6,232 nucleotides of DNA, taken from assembly GCA_050013615.1 (NCBI GenBank), contig JBEKEX010000158.1:1-6232 (forward strand), given 5' to 3'. The position numbers were made by a program, and so were the translations under genes. The first letter of the stretch is position 1. Every line of letters starts with the position of its first letter. This DNA comes from JBEKEX01 sp050013615. Its GTDB lineage: Bacteria > Chloroflexota > Anaerolineae > Anaerolineales > Anaerolineaceae. Below the pieces are notes generated by a model that did no database searches, was not told the DNA's origin, and saw only the letters and a list, made by a program, of their open reading frames with translations. This document shows positions 1 through 5,859 of this stretch, piece by piece.

Positions 1-464
1 AAGCGCTGACGAATCGTATCGATCGTCATATCGTAGGAAGCGCCAACCCGATCCATTTTGTTAGCGAAACAAATTCGGGGGACGTGATATCGGTCGGCCT
101 GACGCCAGACGGTTTCGCTTTGAGGCTCCACCCCTTGGGTGGCATCAAAGACCACGACGCCTCCGTCCAACACGCGCAGCGACCGTTGTACTTCGGCGGT
201 GAAATCAATGTGTCCTGGGGTATCGATAATATTGACCTGATATCCCTTCCACTCCGCCGTTACTGCCGCAGAAACAATGGTGATGCCGCGCTCGCGCTCT
301 TGAACCATCCAATCTGTAACAGTAGTACCGTCATCCACCGATCCGATGCGGTAAGTTTTACCAGTATAAAATAAGATACGTTCGGTGGTGGTAGTCTTAC
401 CAGCATCGATATGGGCAATAATACCGATATTACGGTACCGCTCTAATGGAAAAGTGCGAGGCAT
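1..464 (-). CDS. fusA: Elongation factor G, N-terminal part (gene runs off the window)
   Basis: EF-G is the cytoplasmic GTPase that drives ribosomal translocation and, with RRF, ribosome recycling. Only the first 154 codons are present, starting at ATG 464-462; the family is about 700 residues. The visible part is most of the GTP-binding domain. The P-loop AHIDAGKT is at residues 17-24, the switch I region includes DWM (51-53) and RGITI (59-63, with the Mg-binding Thr62), the G3 motif DTPGH is at 81-85, and the G4 motif NKMD is at 135-138. His85 is the expected catalytic histidine. The gene starts 36 nt after the rpsG stop, so it is the third gene of a str-type operon. The Shine-Dalgarno is weak (GGTG, 473-476, 8 nt from the start), so it probably relies partly on translation from rpsG. 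A paralogous EF-G2 is possible in principle, but the rpsL-rpsG neighbourhood favours the main fusA. No truncation or frameshift is seen. Confidence 0.97.
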   Translation of the reverse strand, partial: MPRTFPLERYRNIGIIAHIDAGKTTTTERILFYTGKTYRIGSVDDGTTVTDWMVQERERGITIVSAAVTAEWKGYQVNIIDTPGHIDFTAEVQRSLRVLDGGVVVFDATQGVEPQSETVWRQADRYHVPRICFANKMDRVGASYDMTIDTIRQR

Positions 465-500
465 AATTACAACACCAACTTGTTAAGGTACTGATTTCTG

Positions 501-968
501 CTAAATACGGTAATGCGAGAACGCCCGGTTGGCCTCTGCCATTTTGTGCGTTTCATCCCGTTTACGAACTGCAGAGCCCTGATTCGTAGAGGCATCCACC
601 AATTCGGCAGAAAGTTTTTCCGCAAATGATCTGCCAGTACGTGCTCTGGAAGCTTCGATGATCCAGCGCATGGCCAATGTCATGCGGCGATCCATGGGCA
701 CTTCCATAGGAACTTGATAGGTTGCGCCGCCCACACGCCGTGGACGCACTTCCATCAAGGGACCGACATTTTTGAGCGCTAGATCGAAAATTTCTGTCGG
801 CTGCTTGCCGGTTTTTTCTCCTATGATATCAAAAGCATCATAGACCACCATGGCAGCAGTACTCTTTTTGCCACGGCGCATGATACGATTGATGAATATC
901 TGCACCACAGTACTGTTATAGCGAGTGTCAGGTGCAACTTCCCGCTTTACTGGTTTCGTTCGTCGCAT
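501..968 (-). CDS. rpsG: 30S ribosomal protein S7
   Basis: S7 is a primary 16S rRNA-binding protein that nucleates assembly of the 30S head and sits near the E site and the mRNA exit channel. The protein is 155 residues, matching the usual 156. It opens MRRTKPVKREVAPD, has the family core around INRIMRRGKKS and the VGGATYQVP segment, and ends HKMAEANRAFSHYRI, the typical S7 tail. The frame stays open upstream to a TTG at 1007. The ATG at 968-966 is chosen because a GGAGAA Shine-Dalgarno lies 7 nt before it and because the extra 13 residues are absent from the family. It lies 82 nt after rpsL and 36 nt before fusA, all in one direction, consistent with co-transcription. In E. coli S7 represses this operon by binding the rpsL-rpsG gap; whether that holds here cannot be told from sequence alone. 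Stop codon is TAG. Confidence 0.98.
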   Translation of the reverse strand: MRRTKPVKREVAPDTRYNSTVVQIFINRIMRRGKKSTAAMVVYDAFDIIGEKTGKQPTEIFDLALKNVGPLMEVRPRRVGGATYQVPMEVPMDRRMTLAMRWIIEASRARTGRSFAEKLSAELVDASTNQGSAVRKRDETHKMAEANRAFSHYRI

Positions 969-975
969 GCAACTT

Positions 976-979
976 CTCC
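976..979 (-). promoter_or_regulatory. Shine-Dalgarno site deciding the rpsG start
   Basis: On the minus strand GGAG (within GGAGAA) precedes the ATG at 968 by 7 nt. It supports the 155-residue S7 start over the in-frame TTG at 1007, which has no comparable site. Confidence 0.85.
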
Positions 980-1014
980 GTATAATTCCTAAAACTTTAG
1001 CGAACAATGGGCTC

Positions 1015-1031
1015 GACAGTCTGCAACCGTC
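1015..1031 (-). other. Small hairpin in the rpsL-rpsG intercistronic gap
   Basis: On the minus strand GACGGT pairs with ACTGTC around a five-base loop (six pairs, one of them G-U). It lies 37 nt after the rpsL stop codon begins its 3' gap and upstream of the rpsG Shine-Dalgarno. In E. coli the equivalent gap carries the S7 translational operator, so this is a candidate counterpart, but the stem is short and no match to the E. coli operator was recognised. No terminator is present in the gap. Confidence 0.25.
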
Positions 1032-1050
1032 GTATTATCCCATCTGCCAA

Positions 1051-1482
1051 CTATTCTGCGGTGCCCTCTTTCGGCCGCTTCGATCCGTATTTAGATCTTC
1101 CCTGGGCTCGTTTGGCAACACCGGTGGTATCCAGAGCGCCACGCACAATGTGATAACGCACGCCTGGCAGATCCTTCACACGTCCACCGCGTACCAGCAC
1201 CACGGAGTGCTCCTGAAGCTGATGACCTTCGCCCGGGATATACGCCGTGACCTCGACACCATTGGTCAAGCGAACACGAGCAATCTTGCGCAGAGCCGAA
1301 TTCGGTTTTTTGGGTGTCATCGTACGTACCACAGTGCATACGCCACGTTTCTGAGGCGCACCTCTCATCTGCTTGGTTCGACGCTGCTTCTTTGCATTCA
1401 AAGTGTACTGTAATGCAGGAGCCTTGCTCTTGACCTTTTTGGTCTCGCGACCCTTACGGATCAACTGATTGATAGTTGGCAC
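1051..1482 (-). CDS. rpsL: 30S ribosomal protein S12
   Basis: S12 lies at the decoding centre of the 30S subunit and affects codon-recognition accuracy and streptomycin response. The protein is 143 residues against 124 in E. coli. The N-terminus (PTINQLIRKGR), the core PKKPNSALRK (57-66), GEGHQLQEHS (84-93) and GGRVKDLPGVRYH (99-111) are all present. Lys58 and Lys103 correspond to E. coli K43 and K88 (counting Met), so the common streptomycin-resistance positions are unmutated, and Asp104 matches the residue that is methylthiolated in E. coli. The extra length is a basic insertion of about 15 residues between APALQ and APQKRGVCT (about 26-41) plus a slightly longer C-terminus; Firmicutes and Chloroflexota S12 also have linkers here. 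The start is GTG (1482-1480), supported by a strong Shine-Dalgarno 9 nt upstream. It is first in the rpsL-rpsG-fusA unit, behind its own promoter and a long leader. Confidence 0.98.
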   Translation of the reverse strand: MPTINQLIRKGRETKKVKSKAPALQYTLNAKKQRRTKQMRGAPQKRGVCTVVRTMTPKKPNSALRKIARVRLTNGVEVTAYIPGEGHQLQEHSVVLVRGGRVKDLPGVRYHIVRGALDTTGVAKRAQGRSKYGSKRPKEGTAE

Positions 1483-1491
1483 GTTCTTTCG

Positions 1492-1496
1492 CCTCC
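1492..1496 (-). promoter_or_regulatory. Strong Shine-Dalgarno for the GTG start of rpsL
   Basis: On the minus strand GGAGG lies 9 nt before the GTG at 1482. It confirms the non-ATG start and gives the S12 N-terminus expected for the family (initiator Met then PTINQL). Confidence 0.9.
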
Positions 1497-1546
1497 GAAA
1501 AAATATTTACTGCGATTTCTCGCTCGACGCAACGGTGAAATTCCGT

Positions 1547-1580
1547 AAAAATGAGACCATCGCCTGCAATGATGGCCTCA
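1547..1580 (-). terminator. Terminator-like hairpin in the rpsL leader (candidate attenuator)
   Basis: On the minus strand TGAGGCCATC (1580-1571) pairs with GATGGTCTCA (1561-1552) over ten pairs, one of them G-U, around a nine-base loop, and is followed directly by five T residues (1551-1547). This is the form of an intrinsic terminator. It lies about 55-90 nt downstream of the predicted rpsL transcription start and 65 nt upstream of the rpsL start codon, so transcription of the whole str unit must pass it. That makes it a candidate attenuator rather than an end-of-operon terminator. An alternative pairing of 1611-1617 with 1568-1574 (seven pairs, two G-U) would take four bases from its 5' arm and could act as an antiterminator. 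The structure is seen in the sequence; the regulatory role is inferred. Confidence 0.6.
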
Positions 1581-1635
1581 CCTCAATGGGTCAACCAGGT
1601 AAGGAACCCACATCACCGTGCATAAACGCAACAGG

Positions 1636-1655
1636 TCGCCATTATATCATGGCGA
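1636..1655. repeat. 20-bp palindrome covering the rpsL -10 element
   Basis: A perfect 7-bp inverted repeat (TCGCCAT and ATGGCGA) with a 6-bp centre spans the -10 hexamer at 1641-1646 and reaches to the likely transcription start. The placement fits an operator for a dimeric repressor, or chance symmetry around an AT-rich -10. It does not look like a terminator because there is no T tract after it. Confidence 0.5.
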
Positions 1656-1669
1656 AGAAACATCGTCAA
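1641..1669 (-). promoter_or_regulatory. Sigma70-type promoter of the rpsL-rpsG-fusA unit
   Basis: Reading the minus strand, TTGACG (1669-1664) and TATAAT (1646-1641) are separated by exactly 17 nt, and TG at 1649-1648 makes an extended -10. Start of transcription is expected near 1634, giving a leader of about 150 nt before rpsL. The bases just after the -10 (GGCGACC) are GC-rich; in E. coli such discriminators go with stringent control of ribosomal promoters, so growth-rate or ppGpp control is plausible here but is not shown. The promoter lies just downstream of the rpoB terminator, consistent with separate transcription units. Confidence 0.9.
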
Positions 1670-1695
1670 GAAAATATTCAATTCAAAATCAGTAA

Positions 1696-1723
1696 GCCCT
1701 AAGGGTTTTAGCACCCTTAGGGC
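1696..1723 (-). terminator. Intrinsic terminator downstream of rpoB
   Basis: A perfect 11-bp stem (GCCCTAAGGGT with its complement) surrounds a six-base loop, 14 nt after the rpoB stop. The minus-strand sequence after the stem is moderately T-rich (TTACTGATTTTGAATT) rather than a clean T run, so termination may be incomplete. Together with the promoter at 1641-1669 it separates rpoB from the str unit. Confidence 0.8.
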
Positions 1724-1737
1724 CATTAATCACCTTA

Positions 1738-4700
1738 TTACAACGACTGGTCGAACTCCGAACCCAGGCCAAGCAGGCCAGTCTCCAGTTTGGGCGGCCG
1801 GACGCGCTCCTCGTCTTTACCGAAGCGAATCACCTCACCCGTATCCATCACAGCTTCCACCGCCAGGCCAAGAGATTGCATTTCCTTGACCAAGACACGG
1901 AAGGCTGCTGGCAGGCTGGGCTCTTCGATCGGCTCACCCTTGACAATCGCTTCATACGTACTGACACGGCCCTGGACATCATCCGATTTGACCGTCAGCA
2001 TTTCCTGGAGCGTGTAAGCCGCGCCGTAAGCTTCCAGTGCCCACACTTCCATTTCGCCGAAGCGTTGCCCACCGAACTGCGCCTTGCCGCCTAACGGTTG
2101 CTGCGTCACCAGGCTGTAAGGGCCGGTGGAACGTGCATGCACCTTGTCTTCGACCAGGTGATGCAATTTTAGCATCGTGACCACGCCCACCGTGACCGGC
2201 TGGTCAAAAGGTACACCACTCTTGCCATTGTAGAGGATTTGTTTGCCAAGGATCGGCATGGGGTGGCCGGATTTCTCAGTATAGTCGCTGGCTACTTTGC
2301 GCAATTGATCGTTGGCGATCTTCTTGGTATCCACGCCTTCCTGCTCCAACCAGATGCGTAAGCAGGTCTCGACGGAACGGATATCGTTCTCCGAAAGTTC
2401 CGGAGCGCGTGCAACGATGTTTCCGAAGCTGAGGATCCCATCCGGATCGATCTCACGCTCTCTCAGCCATTCCTTCATAACAGCCCGTCGGGCAAAAGTG
2501 CGGTCAGACGCAAGCTGGTACACATCGTACCCCTTCTTGCCGAGCCACTGCTCAAGATAAAGCAAGCGGACTTCCTCGTCATCTTTGATATTCTCCGGGG
2601 TGTATTCCTCGCTGCTCTTGATCCACTCCCAAGCTTTTTCTACCGACTCGTCCCAGGCACGGTCCATCAACCAGGCACGCGCCAGCTCAGCTTCGATTTC
2701 GGCCTCATCGGCGCCATCGAACACCGGCGTAATCGCCCGGAAGCCCAGCCGATTGGCGGCCCAGCCCAAATGGGTTTCCAACACTTGCCCAATGTTCATA
2801 CGGGCAGGCACACCCAACGGGTTGAGAATGATATCCACCGGCGTCCCATCAGCCAGGAAGGGCATATCCTCGACGGCAACGACGCGCGAGACCACACCTT
2901 TGTTACCATGGCGGCCTGCCATCTTATCACCGGAAGTGATCTTGCGGTATTGGGCAACCGAAACCCGCACCATGATGTCCACGCCTGCCGAGAGATCGGC
3001 ATTATCTTCGCGGGTGAATACTTTGACATCTACCACTTTGCCGCGTTCGCCATGGGGCATGCGCAAGGAAGTATCTTTCACATCCCGTGATTTCTCACCA
3101 AAGATAGCCCGCAGCAAACGCTCTTCGGGCGTTAATTCTTTTTCACCTTTCGGTGTGATCTTGCCCACCAGGATATCGTTCGGGCCGACCTCGGCACCGA
3201 TGCGGATGATCCCTTTCTCATCCAGATCCTTGATGGCATCCTCACCGACATTCGGGATATCACGTGTGATCTCTTCCGGGCCTAATTTGGTGTCGCGGGC
3301 TTCCACTTCGTACTTTTCGATATGTACGGAAGTGAACCGGTCGTCCTGCACCAGCCGTTCCGAGATCAAAATGGCGTCCTCGAAATTGCCGCCTTCCCAT
3401 GAAACGAAGGCAGCCACAACGTTCTGCCCAAGGGCAAGTTGGCCGTTGACCGTTGAGGAAGAATCGGCCAGGATGTCACCTTTGTGCACCCGCTGGCCCT
3501 TAACCACTGCCGGCCGCTGGTCGATGCAAGTACTTTGGTTGGAGCGCTGGTACTTGCGCAAGTTGTAATGGCGCAAGCCATTGGCGGTCTTCACCATCAC
3601 TTCCTTGCCAGTGACAGACACCACATCACCTTCTTCTTCGACTGCCACCACCTGACCGGAATCGATGGCAGCATACTGCTCCATGCCGGTCGAGATGAGC
3701 GGGATATCCGGGTCGATCAAAGGCACAGCTTGCGCCTGCATGTTCGAACCCATCAACGCCCGGTTGGCATCATCGTGCTCCAGGAACGGGATCAACGCCG
3801 CGCTGATGCCGACTACCTGGTGTGGTGACACATCCATATAGTTGATGGCATCCGGCGCAGAAATGATGAAATCGGAATGATGCCGGCTCGAAATGCGATC
3901 GACGGTAAATTCCTCGAATTCGTTCAAAGGCGTATTCGCCTGGGCGATGACGAATTTATCTTCCGCATCCGCCGATAGGTATTCGACTTCGTCAGATACA
4001 TATGGCGCAATGAAAATATTGGGCCGTTTCAGTTTCTTAATGGCCGGCAACATTTTCTTGGTAATCCGTTCACCTTCCTTGGCAATCACATCGCCCGATT
4101 TTGGCTCGGTCAAGGTCTCATGCAACTGTCGGTTCTCCAGGCGCGGGTCATCGCTGGCCATGGACTTGATCACACGTCGGTAAGGCGTCTCGATAAAGCC
4201 ATATTCGTTGACCCGGGCAAAAGACGCCAGGCGGCCGATCAAACCGATGTTTGGTCCTTCAGGCGTCTCGATGGGGCAAATGCGGCCGTAGTGCGAATGG
4301 TGCACATCGCGTACATCGAAACCGGCACGCTCACGGCGCAGACCGCCGGGGCCCAAAGCAGACAGCGTGCGCTTGTTGCGCAGCTCGGCTAACGGGTTGG
4401 TCTGATCCATGAATTGGGACAACTGGCTGGAGCCGAAGAACTCACGCAATGCAGCCACTACCGGGCGGATATTGACCAGGCTGACCGGTGAGATCTGCTC
4501 CTGGTCGCGGATGGACATACGTTCCTTAATCACCCGTTCCATGCGCCGCAGGCCAATGCGCAGCTTGTTCTGCACCAACTCACCCACTGTCTTGACACGC
4601 CGGTTACCGAGGTGGTCGATATCGTCTTTATCTTCCATCTCGTTATTGATCATGATCATGCGTCGGATCAAATAGACCACGTCCCATTTCGTGACATTGC

Positions 4701-5658
4701 GATGAGTGACCGGGATCTTGTCGCTCAAATCCAGTTTCTGGTTGAGCTTATAGCGACCCACCCGCTCCAGATCATAATGGCGCTGATCGAAAAGCTGCTC
4801 CTCGAGGAACTGGCGGGCATTATCCAATGTAGCCGGGTCACCGGGACGCATGCGGCGGAAGAACTCTAGCAATGCCGCTTCTGCAATGGTCGTCTTGCCG
4901 GAAAGGTCCCAAGCCGGCTCCTGGCGCAAGGTGGTGGTGATGAACAAACGGTCGGGGTTGTTATCCACATCTTGGAACAGGGCGATCAGCTCTTCGTCGG
5001 TACCTTCCTTGATGGGCGAATCCGACAGACCGTCAGAAACGGCCGCCAATGCCCGTAGGAAGATGGTGATGGGAACTGTGCGCTTGCGGTTAAATTTGAG
5101 AATGAGATAATCATTCTTGCGGGTTTCGAACTCCATCCACGCGCCGCGGTCAGGGATCAGCTTGGCCATCGCCATGCGGCGACCTGTGCCGCGATCTACT
5201 GGAGCTTCGAAATAAACACCCGGCGAACGGATAAGCTGGCTGACCACCACGCGCTCGGTACCATTAATGATGAATGTGCCTTTCTCGGTCATCTCAGGGA
5301 AATCGCCGAGGAAGATATCCGACTTGATCGGTTCAGGAATATCGGGTCCCGCCAGCAGCACAGAAACGTACATTGGGCTGGCATAGGTCAGGTCACGCTC
5401 GACACATTCTTCGATGCTGTGTTTGGGTTCGCCAAACCAATATTTTAGATCCCAGTTTTTCAATTCAGGGGCACGGCTGGGGAAATACAGCTTCATGCCT
5501 TTGTTGTAAGACTCAATCGGTGAAATTTCTTCGAACAGATCGACAAGGCCTTCTCTTTTCAATCGCTTGAACGAATCTAGTTGAACTTCGATCAGGTTGG
5601 GCAGATTGAAAATGGAGGGGATGCGTGCGTATGACTTGGTAGGTAACTTAGAAGCCAT
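1738..5658 (-). CDS. rpoB: DNA-directed RNA polymerase subunit beta
   Basis: RpoB forms one pincer of RNA polymerase, contributes to the active site and binds rifampicin. The protein is 1306 residues (E. coli 1342, B. subtilis 1193). In order: N-terminal protrusion and lobe with NGTERVVVSQL near 132-142; rifampicin region 415-436; ETPEGPNIGLIG after it; GGNFEDA with Glu760-Asp761 (E. coli E813-D814); GDKMAGRHGNKG with Lys912 and Lys920 (E. coli K1065, K1073); a large insertion at about 993-1136; then LKLHHLVEDKVHARSTG and VTQQPLGGKAQFGGQRFGEMEVWALEAYGA, which form the switch and clamp contacts with beta-prime. Rifampicin contacts corresponding to E. coli H526 and R529 are Asn428 and Thr431. 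Start ATG 5658-5656 has GAGGAG 6 nt upstream; it ends with tandem TAA stops. It has its own promoter and terminator, and no rplJL precedes it and no rpoC follows it, unlike the common arrangement. Confidence 0.99.
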   Translation of the reverse strand: MASKLPTKSYARIPSIFNLPNLIEVQLDSFKRLKREGLVDLFEEISPIESYNKGMKLYFPSRAPELKNWDLKYWFGEPKHSIEECVERDLTYASPMYVSVLLAGPDIPEPIKSDIFLGDFPEMTEKGTFIINGTERVVVSQLIRSPGVYFEAPVDRGTGRRMAMAKLIPDRGAWMEFETRKNDYLILKFNRKRTVPITIFLRALAAVSDGLSDSPIKEGTDEELIALFQDVDNNPDRLFITTTLRQEPAWDLSGKTTIAEAALLEFFRRMRPGDPATLDNARQFLEEQLFDQRHYDLERVGRYKLNQKLDLSDKIPVTHRNVTKWDVVYLIRRMIMINNEMEDKDDIDHLGNRRVKTVGELVQNKLRIGLRRMERVIKERMSIRDQEQISPVSLVNIRPVVAALREFFGSSQLSQFMDQTNPLAELRNKRTLSALGPGGLRRERAGFDVRDVHHSHYGRICPIETPEGPNIGLIGRLASFARVNEYGFIETPYRRVIKSMASDDPRLENRQLHETLTEPKSGDVIAKEGERITKKMLPAIKKLKRPNIFIAPYVSDEVEYLSADAEDKFVIAQANTPLNEFEEFTVDRISSRHHSDFIISAPDAINYMDVSPHQVVGISAALIPFLEHDDANRALMGSNMQAQAVPLIDPDIPLISTGMEQYAAIDSGQVVAVEEEGDVVSVTGKEVMVKTANGLRHYNLRKYQRSNQSTCIDQRPAVVKGQRVHKGDILADSSSTVNGQLALGQNVVAAFVSWEGGNFEDAILISERLVQDDRFTSVHIEKYEVEARDTKLGPEEITRDIPNVGEDAIKDLDEKGIIRIGAEVGPNDILVGKITPKGEKELTPEERLLRAIFGEKSRDVKDTSLRMPHGERGKVVDVKVFTREDNADLSAGVDIMVRVSVAQYRKITSGDKMAGRHGNKGVVSRVVAVEDMPFLADGTPVDIILNPLGVPARMNIGQVLETHLGWAANRLGFRAITPVFDGADEAEIEAELARAWLMDRAWDESVEKAWEWIKSSEEYTPENIKDDEEVRLLYLEQWLGKKGYDVYQLASDRTFARRAVMKEWLREREIDPDGILSFGNIVARAPELSENDIRSVETCLRIWLEQEGVDTKKIANDQLRKVASDYTEKSGHPMPILGKQILYNGKSGVPFDQPVTVGVVTMLKLHHLVEDKVHARSTGPYSLVTQQPLGGKAQFGGQRFGEMEVWALEAYGAAYTLQEMLTVKSDDVQGRVSTYEAIVKGEPIEEPSLPAAFRVLVKEMQSLGLAVEAVMDTGEVIRFGKDEERVRPPKLETGLLGLGSEFDQSL
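2251..2682 (-). other. RpoB insertion of about 140 residues with helical repeats (residues 993-1136)
   Basis: Most RpoB proteins pass from FDGAxEAEI to the RLYDGRTGE segment within about 20 residues; here ADEAEIEAEL (to 992) and LGKQILYNGKSG (from 1137) are about 145 apart. The inserted segment is rich in Glu, Arg, Lys and Trp and appears entirely helical. It contains units aligned on W-[IL] at Trp1012, Trp1038, Trp1064 and Trp1103: the first three are exactly 26 residues apart. Shared columns are a small or aliphatic residue at -3 from Trp, Ile/Leu after it, a hydrophobic-Asp pair at +6/+7 (units 2-4), and Leu/Ile at +11. The insertion is in frame and codon use looks like the rest of the gene. 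Large RpoB insertions are known to be lineage-specific; this one sits later in the protein than the E. coli 938-1042 insertion. Confidence 0.75.
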
Positions 5659-5664
5659 TGGTTT

Positions 5665-5670
5665 CTCCTC
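5665..5670 (-). promoter_or_regulatory. Shine-Dalgarno of rpoB
   Basis: On the minus strand GAGGAG lies 6 nt before the ATG at 5658 and fixes the start that gives MASKLPTKSYARIPSI, a normal RpoB beginning. Confidence 0.9.
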
Positions 5671-5709
5671 GGTATCGAACCTGGCAATAACAATTAATAA
5701 GAACTACCA

Positions 5710-5727
5710 CATCCTGGGAATAGGATG
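5710..5727 (-). other. Hairpin near the 5' end of the rpoB leader
   Basis: On the minus strand CATCCT and AGGATG form a perfect six-pair stem with a six-base loop, just after the predicted transcription start. The ATCCT arm (5722-5726) could instead pair with an upstream AGGAT at 5732-5736, so three alternating complementary pentamers lie in 26 nt. It has no T tract, so it is not a terminator; mRNA 5' stability or regulator binding are possible roles. Confidence 0.4.
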
Positions 5728-5738
5728 CGCAATCCTCA

Positions 5739-5768
5739 ATTATAACCACAAAGCCTGGTATTGGTCAA
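5739..5768 (-). promoter_or_regulatory. Sigma70-type promoter of rpoB (proximal)
   Basis: Reading the minus strand, TTGACC (5768-5763) and TATAAT (5744-5739) are 18 nt apart. Transcription should begin near 5732, giving a leader of about 74 nt. Its -10 is followed by an AT-richer discriminator than that of the rpsL promoter. It shows that rpoB does not depend on an upstream ribosomal protein operon. Confidence 0.85.
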
Positions 5769-5811
5769 GAATTCTCTGAAATTTGGTTTGAAATAGCCCG
5801 TACACGCATCA

Positions 5812-5820
5812 ATTATACCA
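5812..5820 (-). promoter_or_regulatory. Possible second rpoB promoter (extended -10)
   Basis: The minus strand reads TGGTATAAT, a perfect extended -10 (TG at 5820-5819, hexamer 5817-5812), but no good -35 is found 15-18 nt upstream. Extended -10 promoters can work without a strong -35. It would start transcription near 5805, upstream of the main promoter. Confidence 0.45.
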
Positions 5821-5859
5821 TTCAAAGGATACAAATAAGCTCTGAAAAGCCAGAAATTT

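Noticed and set aside
969..1007. Longer S7 starting at TTG 1007
   Set aside because: The extra 13 residues are not part of S7, and the ATG at 968 has a well-placed Shine-Dalgarno.
925..1413. 162-codon plus-strand frame across the rpsL-rpsG junction
   Set aside because: It is antisense to two certain ribosomal protein genes and has no protein-like features or ribosome-binding site.
1469..1702. 77-codon plus-strand frame in the rpoB-rpsL gap
   Set aside because: It runs antisense through the rpsL promoter, the leader hairpin and part of the rpoB terminator, with no Shine-Dalgarno; the non-coding signals explain this stretch better.
2585..3568. 327-codon open frame on the plus strand inside rpoB
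   Set aside because: It is antisense to the conserved core of rpoB, Ser/Arg-rich as expected for a shadow frame, and resembles no known protein.
5597..5779. 60-codon plus-strand frame over the rpoB start and promoter
   Set aside because: It overlaps the rpoB 5' end and its promoter on the opposite strand and has no family resemblance.
5825..5859. Terminator for the gene upstream of rpoB
   Set aside because: Only 4-5 bp stems (such as TCTG with CAGA) can be drawn after the stop codon and no convincing T tract follows one of them.
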